Positions 1 to 5,493 of a stretch of 5,493 bases of DNA are shown here, one piece after another. Numbering within the stretch: position 1 is the stretch's first letter; every line of letters starts with the position of its first letter. A model generated the notes under the pieces. That model was not told the DNA's origin. It did no database searches and saw only the letters and a list, made by a program, of their open reading frames with translations. The stretch comes from Lachnospiraceae bacterium (lineage in GTDB: Bacteria; Bacillota; Clostridia; Lachnospirales; Lachnospiraceae). Position numbers and translations under genes: made by a program. The DNA lies in the NCBI GenBank assembly GCA_017958465.1, contig JAGDCQ010000212.1, positions 1-5,493 on the forward strand, given 5' to 3'.

Positions 1-838
1 TGAAATAATCCGGCTGGATGTATGCAGGTTCAGGTTCAGGCTCGGGTTCAGGTTCAGGTTCCGGTTCCGGTTCAGGTTCAGGCTCGGGCTCAGGTTCCGG
101 TTCCGGCTCAGGCTCAGGTTCCGGCTCAGGCTCGGGCTCGGGAACTACTTCTGCCACAGGCTCCTCCACTGCGGGCTCTTCAGCCACGGGCTCCTCAACT
201 ACAGGTTCAGGCTCCGGTTCGGGAGTTGCAACAACTTCAGGCTCCTCCGGAACTTCTTCGGGTTCCGCAGGCTTCTCCGAGTACTTCATCCATACCTTGA
301 ACTCGTTTTCCTTCTTTACACGCTCCTCAAGAGGTTCCCCGTTTTCAGTAAAACAGGAGCCTATCGAAGGGCAGTTCTTTATAACACTGATAGCGGAAAA
401 AGCATATATCTTTGTATACCCGTAGAGCGCAAAAGCACTGCTCTTTACGCGTCCGCCGGAGAAAACAAAGAAATTGCAAAGAGTCCTTAAGGAAGCAGGC
501 GCAATATTCAACCCCGCCTTTTTTGTGTAGGTCGGGGCCGGTAGCGTCTCATGCTTTGTATTAACGCCGTTTCGCGTAAAGACGTATTCTGTTTTACCGT
601 TTATATATGTGTTGTAGCACACATCCGATTTCTTGATAAGGCACTTCCTGCCTTCTTCGGAATAGATAAAGCCCAGCTTGTCGCAGATCGCCGGTGCAAA
701 AACCAGGGTCTCACCGGAATCCTTTGTGAAGATATCATCTCCACAAGCCATCCACTTTCCTTTTTCAACCTCAATAAGCGTAAGCGCCTTGGGATCAGTC
801 TCCTCCTGTCCCTTAAAACTGTTCTTATCGAATTTCAT
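1..838 (-). CDS. Unrecognised protein with long Glu-Pro repeat, C-terminus cut by window edge
   Basis: I translated the minus strand from the ATG at 838-836 and found 279 codons with no stop before the window edge, so the 3' end is missing. I do not recognise the family. Residues 1-187 form a probable globular region without a signal peptide or clear membrane segment; the N-terminus is hydrophilic and charged (MKFDKNSFKGQEETD). This region holds seven cysteines (32, 52, 66, 74, 121, 156, 162). Residues 188-232 are a Pro/Glu/Val/Ala linker with loose VEEPVAEEP units. Residues 233-271 are an unbroken Pro-Glu alternation, followed by AYIQPDYF at the edge, where another domain may begin. The start codon lies inside dapF (14-nt overlap) with GAGGGAG six bases upstream, which suggests translational coupling. 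Glu-Pro tracts in other proteins act as stiff extended spacers, as in TonB-like proteins. A spacer role here is inference, and no function is assigned. The reading frame itself is well supported by its length and by varied synonymous codons within the repeat. Confidence 0.85.
   Translation of the reverse strand, partial: MKFDKNSFKGQEETDPKALTLIEVEKGKWMACGDDIFTKDSGETLVFAPAICDKLGFIYSEEGRKCLIKKSDVCYNTYINGKTEYVFTRNGVNTKHETLPAPTYTKKAGLNIAPASLRTLCNFFVFSGGRVKSSAFALYGYTKIYAFSAISVIKNCPSIGSCFTENGEPLEERVKKENEFKVWMKYSEKPAEPEEVPEEPEVVATPEPEPEPVVEEPVAEEPAVEEPVAEVVPEPEPEPEPEPEPEPEPEPEPEPEPEPEPEPEPEPEPEPAYIQPDYF
26..142 (-). repeat. Hexanucleotide tandem repeat encoding (Glu-Pro)19
   Basis: On the minus strand this is a run of GAR-CCN hexamers giving Pro followed by 19 Glu-Pro units (residues 233-271 of the gene that starts at 838). 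The third codon positions vary (GAA/GAG; CCT/CCG/CCC), and blocks such as GAACCGGAACCG recur, as expected of a tract that expands by duplication and then drifts. Any gain or loss of one hexamer keeps the frame, so the tract can change protein length but not switch the gene off. Confidence 0.95.
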
Positions 839-1664
839 AGGTCTCTCCCTCGAATGTCGTAACGGCAGGACCGGTCATATATATGTGGCCGTCTTCGTCG
901 TCGTATTTTATTTTCAGAGTGCCGCCAAGCATCTCAACAAATACTTCTTTGTCAACCAGACCGTTGAGCATGCTCACATACGCACACCCGCAAGCGCCTG
1001 TCCCGCAGGCGAAAGTCTCGCCGGAACCGCGCTCCCATACACGCATTTTAATATGTCCTCTGTCAAGGACCTGTACAAACTCTGTGTTTACCCCTTCCGG
1101 AAAGACGGGGCTGTGTTCAAACTTTTTTCCCTCCTGTTCCACCGGGAAGGAAGAAACATCATCTACATAGACCACAGCATGGGGATTTCCCATGGAAACA
1201 CAGGACACACTGTATACCTTTTCGTCTGTAGCAAAGGGAGCCTTCAGCACAGGCGACTTTTCAAACTTAGCAGGGATCTTTGAGGCTTCAGTCTCCGGCG
1301 CTCCCATATCCACCGTAACACTGTCCACCTTCCCGTCCACAACGTTGAGCTCAAGGTACTTTACGCCGGAAAGCGTCTCGATAGTAAGCTTTGTCTTGTC
1401 CGTAAGTCCATGGTCATAAACGAACTTCCCAAGGCATCTGATGCCGTTGCCGCACATCTTTCCCCTTGAACCGTCGGCATTGTACATATCCATGGCGAAA
1501 TCGGCAACCTTGGAAGGAGCGATACAGATAAGCCCGTCCGAGCCGATCCCGAAACGTCTGTCGCTTACGGAGACAGCGAGCTTTTCGCGGTCCTCCACTT
1601 TATTGTTGACAGCATCCACATATACGTAGTCATTGCCGCAACCCTGCATTTTGGTAAACTTCAT
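825..1664 (-). CDS. dapF: Diaminopimelate epimerase
   Basis: This 279-residue protein has the usual family length and is complete. DapF is a cytoplasmic, cofactor-independent enzyme that interconverts LL- and meso-2,6-diaminopimelate, supplying meso-DAP for peptidoglycan and lysine. The two catalytic cysteines are visible: Cys71 in the MCGNGIRC motif and Cys220 in the ACGTGACG motif. Other family motifs are GCGNDY (8-13), GSDGL (41-45), NADGS (62-66), MGNPHAV (158-164), GVNTEF (191-196) and ERGSGET (211-217). The start ATG at 1664 is preceded by AAAGGGGG with a seven-base spacer. The gene lies 37 nt after the hybrid kinase gene with no terminator between them. Its end overlaps the start of the Glu-Pro-repeat gene by 14 nt. 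No other lysine-pathway gene is in view. Assignment is essentially certain. Confidence 0.98.
   Translation of the reverse strand: MKFTKMQGCGNDYVYVDAVNNKVEDREKLAVSVSDRRFGIGSDGLICIAPSKVADFAMDMYNADGSRGKMCGNGIRCLGKFVYDHGLTDKTKLTIETLSGVKYLELNVVDGKVDSVTVDMGAPETEASKIPAKFEKSPVLKAPFATDEKVYSVSCVSMGNPHAVVYVDDVSSFPVEQEGKKFEHSPVFPEGVNTEFVQVLDRGHIKMRVWERGSGETFACGTGACGCAYVSMLNGLVDKEVFVEMLGGTLKIKYDDEDGHIYMTGPAVTTFEGETYEIR
845..851 (-). promoter_or_regulatory. Ribosome binding site inside dapF for the overlapping downstream gene
   Basis: The minus strand reads GAGGGAG, then six bases, then ATG at 838. The site lies within the last codons of dapF (encoding Phe-Glu-Gly-Glu). It decides the start of the downstream gene and fixes the 14-nt overlap with dapF. 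Confidence 0.7.
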
Positions 1665-1701
1665 AGGCTTGCCCCCTTTCCAAAGACCTGTTAAACGGGC
1701 T

Positions 1702-3540
1702 TCAGATAAACTTTAAGATAGTGCTGTAAAGCGTCTTAACGACTATAGGCTTTATGATATGCTCATTCATGCCGGAACGCAGGGATTCATCGATATCCTC
1801 CCTGAAGGCGTTGGCAGACATTGCGATGATAGGCACTGTGCCCGCATCCGAACGCCTCAAGGACCTTATGGCCTTTGTAGCGTCGTAGCCGTTCATGATA
1901 GGCATCCTGATATCCATAAGGACAACCGAATAGTACCCGGGAGCGGACTTCTGGAACTTCTCGACGCCGACCTTTCCGTTCTCCGCCTTTTCTACGATCA
2001 TACCCTTTGTCTCCAGGAGTTTTACCGCTATCTCCATGTTGAGAGGGTTGTCCTCGCAGAGCAGGACGCGTTTGCCCACGAGCGCGGACATATCGTCGTT
2101 TGTCTCGATCTTCTTTGCAACCACGGCGCCGCAGCGTTCAAGCTGAAGCTCCACGGTAACCTTTGTGCCCTTGCCGCGCACGCTCTCGATGCTGATATTG
2201 CCGCCGAGCATCTCCACAACCTTTTTGACTATCGCCATGCCAAGGCCCGTGCCGTTTCCGAAGGAAATGCCGTTGTCCTCCTGCGTGAAGGGCTCAAAGA
2301 TGTGTTTCTGGAACTCTTCTGTCATACCGATACCATTATCCGAAACAGTGAAGCGAAGGTGGATACTGTTCTCGGATTTCTCGGTCTCTTCGATGATGCA
2401 GCGGATATTTCCTCCCGGATTTGTAAACTTGATGGCGTTTGAGATGATATTCGTGAAGATCTGCTGCACCCTGAGGGAGTCGATATTCACGGAGCAATCC
2501 GTAAGGTTTATCTTTTCCACCTTGAAATTGAGCTCTTTTTCGTTTATCGCCGGCTCAAAGACAACAAGCATGCTCTCGATGAAATCCAGCCAGCCAACAG
2601 GTTCGGCCTTGAAAGTGATCTTGCCGTCTTCGATCTTCTGGAGATCGAGAAGATCGTTTATAAGATTGAGCAGATACCTGCCCGTGATGTCCATTTTACT
2701 GAGGTTTTCCTTTACCACCGGCGTAAGCCCCTCTTCCTGGAGGGTAAGGTGGATAAGGCCGAGAATGCCGTTCATGGGGGTACGCATATCGTGGCTTGCG
2801 CGGGCGAAGAAATCGCCTCTTGCAGAGCTTGCCTCATTTGCCTTTTTAACAGCCTCCTGAACAAGGTCCTGCAGCCTTTCGTTGGTACGTTCCACCTGCT
2901 GGCTTTCCGCAAAAATGTTCTGCAGCGGGATATAGCGGGTGGCGGCTACAAGAAGGGCCAGGATGTACATAACAAGGATGTACACATACATTGTGGCAGG
3001 AGCCTCAAAAATGACCGCATATACGACAAAAACACCGCAATATGCCGTGATGATCGGCAGGAAAATGTAGGCTCTCATAAGTGAGTAAAAACTCAATGTC
3101 ATAACGAAGAGCGTCATCGTGATGGCGTACTCCAGCTGGTCGTCCTTCATTACCGCGGCAAAAGAAAAGCAGCACAGCAGCGACTCTATGCACCAAAGGC
3201 ACCAGGCTGTGTTCATCACGATGCGTTTAAGCTTTAAATTGTGCGGATTATACTTGTTGATCCTGAGGTAGACACAGGAAGCGATCAAGGATGTAGCGAT
3301 AAAAGCTATAACTGAAAAAAACCTGAGCTGCAAAAAGAAAGCATTCGCTGTCTCGCCGCTGTGGTACAGGATCATTATGACGATAGCCATAATACCTATC
3401 GCTACCACTTCGATGGAAACGCCGTTCATGCTCTTCCATCTGTGGGAATCGATAGTTTCCCGGAACTTTTTGCGGAACGTGACATCCAGCTCACCAAAGT
3501 CGGTCAGATATTGTTTTAGATCTTCCTTAACTCCACTCAT
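1702..3540 (-). CDS. Membrane-bound hybrid sensor histidine kinase with C-terminal receiver domain
   Basis: This 612-residue protein is complete. After a cytoplasmic N-terminus come six likely membrane segments (about 43-59, 68-92, 107-130, 139-156, 158-178, 184-203). The connecting loops are very short, so no extracellular sensor domain is visible and sensing is probably within the membrane. A coiled-coil-like linker (about 210-240) leads to HisKA, with phospho-acceptor His250 in ASHDMRTPMNG. The HATPase domain has an N box (Asn368 in NIISNAIKF), G1 box (DNGIG, 401-405), F box (IFEPFTQED, 414-422) and G2 box (GNGTGLGMAI, 428-437). The receiver (about 490-612) has the acidic pair Glu496/Asp497, phospho-acceptor Asp543 in LMDIRMP, Ser575 and Lys597, all as expected for an active receiver. 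There is no HPt or DNA-binding output domain, so a separate HPt/regulator must exist elsewhere or the receiver acts on the kinase itself; this is inference. The start ATG at 3540 has AGGTGA four bases upstream. The signal sensed is unknown. dapF follows directly. Confidence 0.95.
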   Translation of the reverse strand: MSGVKEDLKQYLTDFGELDVTFRKKFRETIDSHRWKSMNGVSIEVVAIGIMAIVIMILYHSGETANAFFLQLRFFSVIAFIATSLIASCVYLRINKYNPHNLKLKRIVMNTAWCLWCIESLLCCFSFAAVMKDDQLEYAITMTLFVMTLSFYSLMRAYIFLPIITAYCGVFVVYAVIFEAPATMYVYILVMYILALLVAATRYIPLQNIFAESQQVERTNERLQDLVQEAVKKANEASSARGDFFARASHDMRTPMNGILGLIHLTLQEEGLTPVVKENLSKMDITGRYLLNLINDLLDLQKIEDGKITFKAEPVGWLDFIESMLVVFEPAINEKELNFKVEKINLTDCSVNIDSLRVQQIFTNIISNAIKFTNPGGNIRCIIEETEKSENSIHLRFTVSDNGIGMTEEFQKHIFEPFTQEDNGISFGNGTGLGMAIVKKVVEMLGGNISIESVRGKGTKVTVELQLERCGAVVAKKIETNDDMSALVGKRVLLCEDNPLNMEIAVKLLETKGMIVEKAENGKVGVEKFQKSAPGYYSVVLMDIRMPIMNGYDATKAIRSLRRSDAGTVPIIAMSANAFREDIDESLRSGMNEHIIKPIVVKTLYSTILKFI

Positions 3541-3555
3541 ACTATCACCTGATAC

Positions 3556-3566
3556 GATAATTTATC
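3556..3566. promoter_or_regulatory. AT-rich palindrome at the predicted kinase transcription start
   Basis: The sequence GATAA-T-TTATC is a perfect 5+1+5 inverted repeat centred at 3561. It overlaps the transcription start predicted from the neighbouring -10 hexamer, a typical position for a repressor operator. TGATAG also occurs on both flanks on the minus strand (3580-3575 and 3549-3544). The palindrome is short and the region AT-rich, so chance is a real possibility. Confidence 0.25.
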
Positions 3567-3571
3567 ATCTT

Positions 3572-3600
3572 ATTCTATCATTTTTTCGGGGTAAAGTAAA
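3572..3600 (-). promoter_or_regulatory. Probable sigma-A promoter for the kinase-dapF operon
   Basis: On the minus strand a -35-like TTTACT (3600-3595) is separated by exactly 17 bases from a -10-like TAGAAT (3577-3572), five of six matches to consensus. A start of transcription near 3565 would give a leader of about 25 nt before the kinase ATG at 3540. The spacer is AT-rich. The -35 lies in a short TAAAG tandem repeat (3592-3602). This is the only convincing promoter I found in the window. Confidence 0.55.
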
Positions 3601-3624
3601 GTACGATTACGGATACACTTTTAC

Positions 3625-4287
3625 CTAAAATGAGGATTTATCGAGTTTTATAACCTTGAACTCACCTGCGTTCCTCGCGTCCTCTTCGTCGGACCAGAAG
3701 AACTTTTCCGGGGTCTCGGTAACAGAAAGGATCGTAAGCTTTTCCTCGCTGTTGGCGCGGTGCATGATCTTTCTCAGCTCCTCGCAGGCTCCGGCATCAA
3801 GGCCGGTAAATGGTTCGTCAAGGCACAGGAACATATCGGTGGCGCAAAGAGCCCTTGCAAACAGCACTTTTTGCTGCTGGCCGCCGGAAAGCTCGTGATA
3901 TTTTCTCTTTTTCAGCTCCGGGATCCCCACGTATTCAAGGGCATGCTCCGCCCTCTCCTTGTCGGCCTTTTTGAAAAAAAGCCTGCCTTTGCCGTTGTTT
4001 AGGCATCCGGACAGTACGACCTCAAATACAGACATAGGGTAGCTCCTGTAGGTAGCCGTTTCCTTCGGCAGAAACCCCATCAGCTCCCTTGTCAGGCCGT
4101 TTCCGAAAACTATCCTGCCCTCCGCGGGCCTGTTGATCCCCATAAGGACCCTGACAAACTCCATCCTTGCCGCGCGCTCGCCGGTCACGCATATAAAATC
4201 CCCGGCATTTGCCTCAAAATTGATGTCTTTCGCTACAATCCTGCCCTCGCTTTCCAGCGAGAGCCCTTCAAACCTGATCTGGGCCAT
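3625..4287 (-). CDS. ABC transporter ATP-binding-like protein (zinc/manganese family) with degenerate nucleotide-binding motifs
   Basis: The 220-residue protein follows the ABC ATPase layout, and its middle part (MSVFEVVLSG, then HELSGGQQQKVLFARAL) most resembles the ATPases of zinc/manganese importers such as ZnuC/MntB. Intact parts are the signature LSGGQ (133-137), Walker B with Asp157 and catalytic Glu158 in LCLDEPF, and D-loop GLD (162-164). Altered parts are Walker A, which reads GERAARME (36-43) where GxxGxGK[ST] is expected, so the last glycine, the lysine and the Ser/Thr are all lost. The Q-loop position is Lys75 (GFLPKE), and the switch position reads SVTET, with Glu191 where histidine is usual. 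It therefore probably cannot bind or hydrolyse ATP normally by itself. The reading frame is open throughout, so this is divergence rather than a broken gene. The start ATG at 4287 has AAAGAGG six bases upstream. No permease or binding protein is in view. It could be the inactive half of a heterodimeric ABC pair, a regulatory protein, or an early stage of decay. Confidence 0.85.
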   Translation of the reverse strand: MAQIRFEGLSLESEGRIVAKDINFEANAGDFICVTGERAARMEFVRVLMGINRPAEGRIVFGNGLTRELMGFLPKETATYRSYPMSVFEVVLSGCLNNGKGRLFFKKADKERAEHALEYVGIPELKKRKYHELSGGQQQKVLFARALCATDMFLCLDEPFTGLDAGACEELRKIMHRANSEEKLTILSVTETPEKFFWSDEEDARNAGEFKVIKLDKSSF

Positions 4288-4294
4288 AACAAAC

Positions 4295-4337
4295 CTCTTT
4301 AGTGTCTTTTTTTACCTGTCGCAGGTAAACCAAAGAG
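4295..4337 (-). promoter_or_regulatory. Possible leader structure sequestering the ABC-like gene's ribosome binding site
   Basis: In the minus-strand transcript CUCUUUGG (4337-4330) can pair with CUAAAGAG (4302-4295), seven Watson-Crick pairs plus one G-U. The second segment contains most of the ribosome binding site AAAGAGG of the gene starting at 4287. Stacked directly inside is a second helix, UUUACCUG (4329-4322) with CAGGUAAA (4318-4311), loop CGA; an eight-base bulge sits on one side. The outer helix uses bases 4335-4337, which also belong to the upstream terminator stem, so the two folds exclude each other. Regulation by this switch is inference. Confidence 0.35.
4311..4329. repeat. 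19-bp perfect inverted repeat upstream of the ABC-like gene
   Basis: TTTACCTG and CAGGTAAA form eight-base arms around a three-base centre. The size, symmetry and position (just ahead of the ribosome binding site of a metal-transporter-family gene) would suit either a DNA operator for a dimeric regulator or an RNA hairpin. It is not followed by a T-run on either strand, so it is not a terminator. I do not recognise it as a known binding site. Confidence 0.5.
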
Positions 4338-4360
4338 AGGCTGTCTTGAAACAGCCTCTC
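4335..4360 (-). terminator. Intrinsic terminator of the EF-G-like gene
   Basis: The minus strand reads GAGAGGCTGT, loop TTCAAG, ACAGCCTCTC: a perfect ten-base-pair stem with a six-base loop, beginning 12 nt after the EF-G-like stop codon. It is followed by TTTGGTTTACC, a short and interrupted U-tract, so some readthrough into the ABC-like gene is plausible. Confidence 0.75.
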
Positions 4361-4372
4361 CGGATATCGGGA

Positions 4373-5493
4373 TCAATCTTCATCTGTATCAACAGGCTTG
4401 TCGGCTTCTTCAATAACCTTGGCCTGAACATCCGCAGGAGCGGGCTCGTAGCGGTTGAACTCGTAGGAGTAATCGCCGATACCGCCTGTCATGGAGCGGA
4501 GTGCCGTGCAGTATCCGTAAAGCTCTGCAAGCGGGATGTCGGCGAGGATCTCCTGGCGTCCGTTGTGGATGGGGTTCATACCGAGAACCCTGCCACGGCG
4601 CTTTGAAAGGTCGCCCATTACATCACCGGTGAACTTGTCCGGAACTACAACCTTAAGGGAAGCGATAGGCTCAAGAAGGATAGGGCTTGCTTCCATGATG
4701 CCGGCCTTGAAGGCCTTAATGGATGCCATCTTGAATGCCATTTCGTTTGAATCTACAGGGTGGTAGGAACCGTCAACAAGAGTAGCCTTGATACCTACTA
4801 CGGGGTAGCCTGCAAGCGGTCCGCGGAGTACGGACTCTGCGATACCTTTTTCAATAGCAGGGAAGAAGTTCTTCGGAACTGCGCCGCCGAAGATCTTCTC
4901 TTCGAAGATGTAAGGCTTCTCGAGATCGCCCGAAGGCTCGAAATCCATCTTAACATCACCGAACTGGCCTGCGCCGCCGGACTGCTTTTTATGGCGGCCC
5001 TGGATCATGGCAGCTTTCTTGCGGATAGTCTCGCGATAAGGAACGCGCGGCTTGCTGAGCTCTACATCAACCTTGTAACGGGAAAGGAGCTTGCTCACGG
5101 TAACGTCGAGATGCTGGTCGCCAAGACCGTAGATAAGGCTCTGACGGTTCTCGGGATCGTTAACGACTTTGAGGGTAAGGTCCTCTTCCATAAGCTTCTG
5201 GAGAGCCTGTGAAACCTTGTCATCATCGCCCTTGTTCTTTGTCTCGTATCTCTGATATGTGTAAGGAATGGGCATTTCTGCGCGATCGTAGTTGATGGGG
5301 TTAGCCTTCGTCGAGAGGGTATCCCCTGTCTTTGTGTTGGAAAGCTTGCCGATAGCGCCGATATCGCCTGCGTAAAGCTCTTTTACTTCGATCTGGTCCT
5401 TGCCGCGAAGAACATAGAGCTTCGAGATCTTCTCTTCTGTATCCTTGTCTGCGTTGTAAACAGGGTTATCGGTGCTGAGGATACCGGAGCAAA
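4373..5493 (-). CDS. Elongation factor G-like translational GTPase (EF-G paralogue), C-terminal 372 residues
   Basis: The frame is open from the right edge (first full codon 5491-5489) to TGA at 4375-4373, so the GTPase domain and start lie outside the window. EF-G drives tRNA-mRNA translocation on the ribosome with GTP. Numbering visible residues from 1: the end of domain II includes VYNADKDTEEKI and the LYAGDIGAIGKL segment (about 1-70), domain III runs about 73-148, and domain IV (about 149-271) has PYRETI, QSGG.GQFGDV and VDGSYHPVDSNEMAF. Domain V (about 272-352) includes GDVMGDLSKRRGRVLGM. The tail is acidic (VDTDED). Domain IV reads GRHKKQSGGAGQFGDV, where housekeeping EF-G usually has a K-(F/Y)-x-(R/K)-QSGG-x-GQYGHV form, and the neighbours are not str-operon genes (rpsL, rpsG, tuf). 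I therefore favour the second, EF-G-like group found in many Firmicutes over the main fusA. That subgroup call is less certain than the family. Confidence 0.93.
   Translation of the reverse strand, partial: CSGILSTDNPVYNADKDTEEKISKLYVLRGKDQIEVKELYAGDIGAIGKLSNTKTGDTLSTKANPINYDRAEMPIPYTYQRYETKNKGDDDKVSQALQKLMEEDLTLKVVNDPENRQSLIYGLGDQHLDVTVSKLLSRYKVDVELSKPRVPYRETIRKKAAMIQGRHKKQSGGAGQFGDVKMDFEPSGDLEKPYIFEEKIFGGAVPKNFFPAIEKGIAESVLRGPLAGYPVVGIKATLVDGSYHPVDSNEMAFKMASIKAFKAGIMEASPILLEPIASLKVVVPDKFTGDVMGDLSKRRGRVLGMNPIHNGRQEILADIPLAELYGYCTALRSMTGGIGDYSYEFNRYEPAPADVQAKVIEEADKPVDTDED

Noticed and set aside
26..142. Repeat tract as a CRISPR array
   Set aside because: The unit is a 6-base tandem repeat without spacers and lies within a coding frame.
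18..425. Plus-strand open frame encoding a Gly-Ser repeat protein, and an overlapping Gln-Val/Arg-rich frame at 22-300
   Set aside because: Both are antisense readings of the Glu-Pro hexamer repeat in the minus-strand gene that starts at 838. The minus-strand frame is far longer, has a good ribosome binding site and contiguous context with dapF.
678..1283. Plus-strand open frame of 201 codons across the dapF region
   Set aside because: It lies opposite dapF and its overlapping neighbour, matches no family, and the minus-strand dapF has complete catalytic motifs.
1665..1701. Terminator or promoter between the kinase gene and dapF
   Set aside because: No stable hairpin with a T-run and no acceptable -35/-10 pair are visible in the 37-base gap; only the dapF ribosome binding site is apparent.
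1759..2860. Two long plus-strand open frames (1759-2442 and 2165-2860) opposite the kinase
   Set aside because: They are shadow frames of the kinase coding sequence, with no recognisable domains and no convincing ribosome binding sites.
3619..3630. Short palindrome TTTTA-CC-TAAAA at the end of the ABC-like gene
   Set aside because: It has only five AT-only base pairs per arm and overlaps the stop codon; it is too weak for a terminator and is likely chance.
4155..4185. A frameshift hiding a normal Walker A motif in the ABC-like gene
   Set aside because: Another frame here does contain a Gly-Lys pair, but it is followed by Asp-Gly rather than Ser/Thr and has no matching flanks. The annotated frame is consistent with the family before and after the motif. 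Sequencing error cannot be fully excluded.
4760..5212. Plus-strand open frame of 150 codons
   Set aside because: It is an antisense shadow of the EF-G-like gene, whose domain III-IV motifs are read on the minus strand.
5273..5275. ATG as a possible start of the EF-G-like gene
   Set aside because: The same frame continues open to the window edge and encodes recognisable EF-G domain II sequence, so this methionine is internal.

Overview
The window looks like an ordinary chromosomal stretch from a Bacillota bacterium, most likely a Clostridia/Lachnospiraceae-type anaerobe. This rests on the style of the DapF and EF-G-like proteins, AGGAGG-like ribosome binding sites, and compact genes all on one strand. 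The taxonomic guess is from pattern recognition only. All five genes lie on the minus strand, so transcription runs from the right edge to the left edge.

Layout in the order of transcription. (1) 5493-4373: the last 372 residues of an elongation factor G-like translational GTPase, with its start outside the window, followed by a clear hairpin terminator at 4335-4360. (2) 4287-3625: a small ABC-type ATPase resembling the zinc/manganese (ZnuC/MntB-like) family. Its LSGGQ signature, Walker B and D-loop are intact, but the Walker A lysine, the Q-loop glutamine and the switch histidine are all replaced. (3) 3540-1702: a complete 612-residue membrane-bound hybrid sensor histidine kinase with six predicted membrane segments, HisKA, HATPase and a receiver domain. 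A plausible sigma-A promoter precedes it. (4) 1664-825: complete diaminopimelate epimerase, dapF, with both catalytic cysteines. (5) 838-1: an unrecognised protein whose start overlaps the end of dapF by 14 nt. It carries a long glutamate-proline repeat and runs off the left edge without a stop codon in view.

The kinase, dapF and the Glu-Pro-repeat gene are probably co-transcribed: the gap between kinase and dapF is 37 nt with no terminator, and the last two genes overlap. The ABC-like gene sits between a terminator and the kinase promoter and is probably its own unit or fed by readthrough. Its leader can fold into a structure that would bury its ribosome binding site.

The most notable points are the catalytically degenerate ABC ATPase, the alternative leader structure in front of it, and the uncharacterised Glu-Pro-repeat protein coupled to dapF. 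No mobile element, RNA gene or CRISPR array was seen. There is no gene-free stretch longer than about 85 bases.
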